NCBI GenBank assembly: GCA_028291285.1
Contig: JAQGIJ010000409.1
Coordinates: 1-7,075 of the forward strand
Length of the DNA: 7,075 bases
DNA from: Phenylobacterium sp.
Lineage (GTDB): Bacteria > Pseudomonadota > Alphaproteobacteria > Caulobacterales > Caulobacteraceae
Direction of reading: 5' to 3'
How positions within the stretch are numbered: position 1 is the first letter of the stretch; the number at the start of each line of letters is the position of its first letter. Both the position numbers and the translations under genes were made by a program. Below are positions 6,279-7,075 of the stretch, one piece after another. The notes beneath the pieces were generated by a model. That model searched no databases. It saw only the letters and a program-made list of their open reading frames with translations, and had not been told where the DNA came from.

Positions 6279-6399
6279 ACGCCGCTCCCCCGGTTCGGAC
6301 GCGCAACAGACGCTCACCAACCGTGTCTGGCTGCCGCAAATAGCCCATGGCATCTAGCTCGCGAACCGATTCTGCCGCGGGGGCGTGAGACCAGACGAG
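6279..6399. promoter_or_regulatory. Divergent intergenic region, glycosyltransferase / sugar aminotransferase
   Basis: This 121-bp gap should carry promoters for both flanking genes. The minus-strand ribosome-binding site GGGGGAG (6285-6291) serves the glycosyltransferase TTG start. On the minus strand, TTCGCG followed after 16 bp by CTATTT is a possible weak promoter, too poor to call. The plus-strand gene has no strong Shine-Dalgarno. No clear operator or terminator is seen. Confidence 0.4.
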
Positions 6400-7075
6400 A
6401 TGCCGATTCCGTTCATCGACCTGCAGGCGCAGCGCGCCCGCCTGGGCCAGCCGCTGGAAGACGCGATCCTGAAGGTGGTCCGCTCCGGCGCCTACGTCAT
6501 GGGCCCGGAGATCGCCGAACTGGAAGCCAGGCTCGGCGCCTTCGGCCAGGCGCCCCACGTGCTGTCCTGCGGTTCCGGGACCGAGGCGCTGGTGCTGCCG
6601 CTGATGGCCTGGGGGATCGGGCCGGGCGACGCGGTCTTCTGCCCCTCCTTCACCTTCGCCGCGACCGCCGAGGCGATGCCGCTGGTGGGCGCCTCGCCCG
6701 TGTTCGTCGACATCGATCCCGTCACCTACAACCTCGACCCGGAGAGTCTCGAGGCGGCGATCGGGGCTGTGAAGGCGAAGGGCGAGCTCACGCCCCGGGC
6801 GGTGATCGCCGTCGACCTGTTCGGCCAGCCGGCCGACTATCCGCGGATCGCCGAGGTGGCGCGCCGGCACGGGCTGAAGCTGATCGCGGATTCGGCGCAG
6901 GGCTTCGGCTGCACCCTGGACGGGAAGCACCCGATCCACTGGGCGGATGTCGCCACCACCTCCTTCTTCCCGGCCAAGCCGCTGGGCGCCTATGGCGACG
7001 CCGGCGCGGTGCTGTCGAAGGATGCGCGCCTGCACGACGTGCTCACCAGCCTGCGCGTGCACGGCCAGGCGGTGA
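6400..7075 (+). CDS. DegT/DnrJ/EryC1/StrS-family PLP sugar aminotransferase, N-terminal part (runs off right edge)
   Basis: The frame from the ATG at 6400 is open to the window end: 225 codons plus one base, with no in-frame stop. It opens with PIPFIDLQAQ, typical of WbpE/DegT-type nucleotide-sugar aminotransferases. Further signatures are the phosphate-binding CGSGTEAL (57-64), PSFTFAATAEA (82-92), VFVDIDPVTYNLDP (101-114), and the PLP-ring Asp164 in IADSAQGFG. The Schiff-base lysine is Lys193 in SFFPAKPLGAYGDAGAV, and SLRVHGQ is at the edge. Such enzymes transfer an amino group to a keto nucleotide-sugar, forming amino sugars for O-antigen, capsule or glycan. The usual length is about 370-390, so roughly 150 residues are missing. 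The nearest named relatives I recognise are WbpE-like enzymes (3-keto-hexuronate), but the substrate is not certain. An in-frame GTG at 6385 is an alternative start; ATG matches the family N-terminus better. There is only a weak Shine-Dalgarno. Confidence 0.93.
   Translation, partial: MPIPFIDLQAQRARLGQPLEDAILKVVRSGAYVMGPEIAELEARLGAFGQAPHVLSCGSGTEALVLPLMAWGIGPGDAVFCPSFTFAATAEAMPLVGASPVFVDIDPVTYNLDPESLEAAIGAVKAKGELTPRAVIAVDLFGQPADYPRIAEVARRHGLKLIADSAQGFGCTLDGKHPIHWADVATTSFFPAKPLGAYGDAGAVLSKDARLHDVLTSLRVHGQAV

Noticed and set aside
6157..7062. 301-codon minus-strand frame opposite the aminotransferase
   Set aside because: The plus strand here encodes every DegT-family PLP motif in one uninterrupted frame to the window end, so the minus frame is a shadow.

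Overview
The window is a very GC-rich (roughly 70% by eye), densely packed bacterial chromosome segment. An HWE-family sensor kinase, an ALDH7-type dehydrogenase, short gaps, start/stop overlaps and frequent non-ATG starts all fit an alphaproteobacterium. A Caulobacterales genus such as Phenylobacterium or Caulobacter is my best guess, but this is inference and no rRNA or other marker is present. I see no tRNA, rRNA, CRISPR array, insertion sequence or prophage gene.

Layout, left to right. (1) The 3' part of an aldehyde dehydrogenase of the antiquitin/ALDH7 type enters from the left edge (+). (2) Ten bases further, convergent to it, ends a soluble sensor kinase with two PAS domains (-). Its likely start is a GTG about 100 bases inside the longest open frame, which exposes a leader with a perfect 12-bp palindrome and competing hairpin arms. 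(3) A tight three-gene operon on the minus strand reads lemA-like lipoprotein, secreted TPM-domain protein with a Gly-rich tail, then membrane TPM-domain protein. Its genes overlap by 4 bp and then 1 bp. (4) Divergent from lemA lies a class I SAM-dependent methyltransferase (+). (5) Convergent to that is a GT4-like glycosyltransferase (-), probably starting at TTG. (6) Divergent from the glycosyltransferase, a DegT/DnrJ/EryC1/StrS sugar aminotransferase (+) runs off the right edge.

Functional reading. The left side combines catabolism (semialdehyde oxidation, probably in lysine degradation) with signalling. The centre is the conserved but poorly understood LemA/TPM envelope module, here with two TPM proteins of different topology. 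The right side (glycosyltransferase plus nucleotide-sugar aminotransferase, perhaps with the methyltransferase) looks like the edge of a surface-polysaccharide locus that continues beyond the window.

No clearly new defence or mobile system is visible. The least understood items are the LemA-TPM-TPM operon and the structured leader of the kinase gene.
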